A DNA stretch of 29,096 bases from Gammaproteobacteria bacterium (GTDB lineage Bacteria > Pseudomonadota > Gammaproteobacteria > Chromatiales > Chromatiaceae): positions 1 through 29,096 of the forward strand of contig JAGVUH010000469.1 of assembly GCA_019136395.1 (NCBI GenBank), written 5' to 3'. Numbering within the stretch: the first letter of the stretch is position 1; every line of letters starts with the position of its first letter. The notes under the pieces were generated by a model. It was not told the DNA's origin and did not search any database. It saw only the letters and a program-made list of their open reading frames with translations. Made by a program: the position numbers and the translations under genes. Of the stretch, positions 28,297 to 29,096 are shown in pieces.

Positions 28297-28859
28297 ATCG
28301 TTCCCAGTCAGAGATGCTGGATCGGTCGATGCCCGCCGCCGCCTACGCGGGGCTGGGCAGCAAACTGGCCGATCTGATTGATCAATTTAACAACCTGCGT
28401 GCCGCCGTGGCGGCCATCTACCCCGGCAATAGCTGGGTGGTGACCGCCGCGACCCTGGCCAAAGAGGGCGCGCACAAGAAGGTCGAGACGGTCGGTGCCT
28501 TCAGCGCCGTGGTCGCCGGTACCCTGGTAACCAAGGCCGCCGGTACCGATATGCCGACCCTGGCCACCGACGAACTGGCCGCCGGCAAGGTAGCCGCCTA
28601 CTACTTTGACGTGGTCGCCGACGGCACGGTGACCTGCGCCGTGACCTCGGCTGAAGACAGTGTGGCCGAGGCCATTGCCGCCATCCCGGCCGTCGCCGCC
28701 AACACGGTCCGCCTTGGCTACATCGTGGTCGAAAACGGCACCGAGGCCGCCTTTGTCGGCAACACCACGGCCCTCAACGCCGCCGGCATCACCGTGACCT
28801 ACGTCAACACCCCGGCGGTGCCCGCCCTGACCGCGACGGCGGTGGCGACCTTGACCTGA
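28293..28859 (+). CDS. putative structural protein, 188 residues
   Basis: ATG 28293 overlaps the previous stop. After a helical N-terminal part (about 1-45) the protein is Ala/Val/Thr-rich with beta-like segments (FSAVVAGTLVTKAA, VAAYYFDVVADGTVTCAV, RLGYIVVENGTEAAFVG, GITVTYVN). This composition fits a surface or decoration protein; I do not recognise a specific family. It is the last gene of the capsid operon and is followed by a strong terminator. Confidence 0.65.
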   Translation: MNRSQSEMLDRSMPAAAYAGLGSKLADLIDQFNNLRAAVAAIYPGNSWVVTAATLAKEGAHKKVETVGAFSAVVAGTLVTKAAGTDMPTLATDELAAGKVAAYYFDVVADGTVTCAVTSAEDSVAEAIAAIPAVAANTVRLGYIVVENGTEAAFVGNTTALNAAGITVTYVNTPAVPALTATAVATLT

Positions 28860-28886
28860 GCTGCCCACCCATGGCGGGTGTGATGG

Positions 28887-28910
28887 ACGGCGCCTGCGGG
28901 CGCCGTTTTC
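28887..28910 (+). terminator. intrinsic terminator after capsid operon
   Basis: ACGGCGCC (28887-28894), loop TGCG, GGCGCCGT (28899-28906), then TTTT. A perfect 8-bp stem with a four-base loop and T-run. It is followed 16 bases later by another GTCGTGAC element. Confidence 0.85.
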
Positions 28911-28925
28911 GTGCCAGCGGCCCTG

Positions 28926-28951
28926 GTCGTGACACCACAATGAGCGCAGTT
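28926..28951 (+). promoter_or_regulatory. GTCGTGAC element, copy 8
   Basis: GTCGTGAC, ACCACAAT, then GAGCGCAG. Located just behind the capsid-operon terminator and 46 bases before ATG 28972. Confidence 0.7.
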
Positions 28952-28971
28952 GCCCCTGCCGCGAGCGCGCC

Positions 28972-29096
28972 ATGTTCACCGACGACGTTGTCCTCTCCCC
29001 GCACTGGTCCCTCATCGTCCCTGCCGGCGATGAATTCCTGTTGACCCTGGACCCGGATCAAGCCGCGCAGATTCGGGTGGCCATCCTCAATACCAC
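28972..29096 (+). CDS. partial gene running off the window end
   Basis: ATG 28972 opens a frame that stays open to the end of the window (41 codons). It reads MFTDDVVLSPHWSLIVPAG, then DEFLLTLDPDQAAQIRVAIL. The first eleven bases match those of the protease gene (ATGTTCACCGA). Position after the capsid operon suggests a head-completion or tail gene. Too short to identify. Confidence 0.6.
   Translation, partial: MFTDDVVLSPHWSLIVPAGDEFLLTLDPDQAAQIRVAILNT

Noticed and set aside
1..29096. tRNA genes, CRISPR repeats and insertion-sequence transposases
   Set aside because: I looked for TTCGA-type tRNA arms, regularly spaced repeats and transposase motifs and saw none that hold up. The repeated GTCGTGAC elements are too far apart and too irregular for an array.

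Overview
The window is a tailed-phage (Caudoviricetes) or prophage segment of high GC content in which every gene I support lies on the + strand. No host housekeeping gene, tRNA, rRNA, integrase or CRISPR array was seen. The codon use and the Mu-F-like head protein fit a phage of a high-GC proteobacterium, perhaps a gammaproteobacterium, but the host is an inference.

Layout. Positions 50-2870 hold a zinc-ribbon protein, a putative small terminase, the large terminase (TerL) and two short overlapping genes. Positions 2871-3212 contain no gene; the first part folds into a compact pseudoknotted RNA that looks like a HEARO/omega RNA inserted right after a GTGA, and the end holds a weak terminator. 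Positions 3270-4129 hold a small unknown gene and a two-helix membrane protein with a nested lipoprotein frame (possible lysis genes). Positions 4169-7638 carry the portal and the Mu-F-like head protein. Positions 7640-24894 are an unusual block of about 17 kb: a tagged small protein, a zeta-toxin-like kinase with a small overlapping partner, a GNAT acetyltransferase, a 2078-residue protein ending in an N6-adenine methyltransferase, an unknown protein, a DarB-like SF2 helicase of up to 1760 residues carrying an HNH endonuclease gene in another frame, a RadC/JAB-domain protein and a coiled-coil protein. Positions 24928-28859 return to the head module: prohead protease, scaffold, major capsid protein and two small structural proteins. 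A further gene starts at 28972 and runs off the end.

How it fits together. The 17-kb block sits where portal/F, protease, scaffold and capsid genes are usually adjacent. Most of its proteins, and the protease, carry a short hydrophobic-K-A segment near the N-terminus, often followed by T-R-[RK]-D-G. I infer that the block encodes internal head proteins carried into the virion, like the P1 Dar proteins, with the short segment as a possible capsid-targeting or protease signal. A 26-bp element starting GTCGTGAC occurs eight times, each just before a start codon and twice just after a terminator. It is best explained as a phage-specific promoter that divides the region into transcription units.
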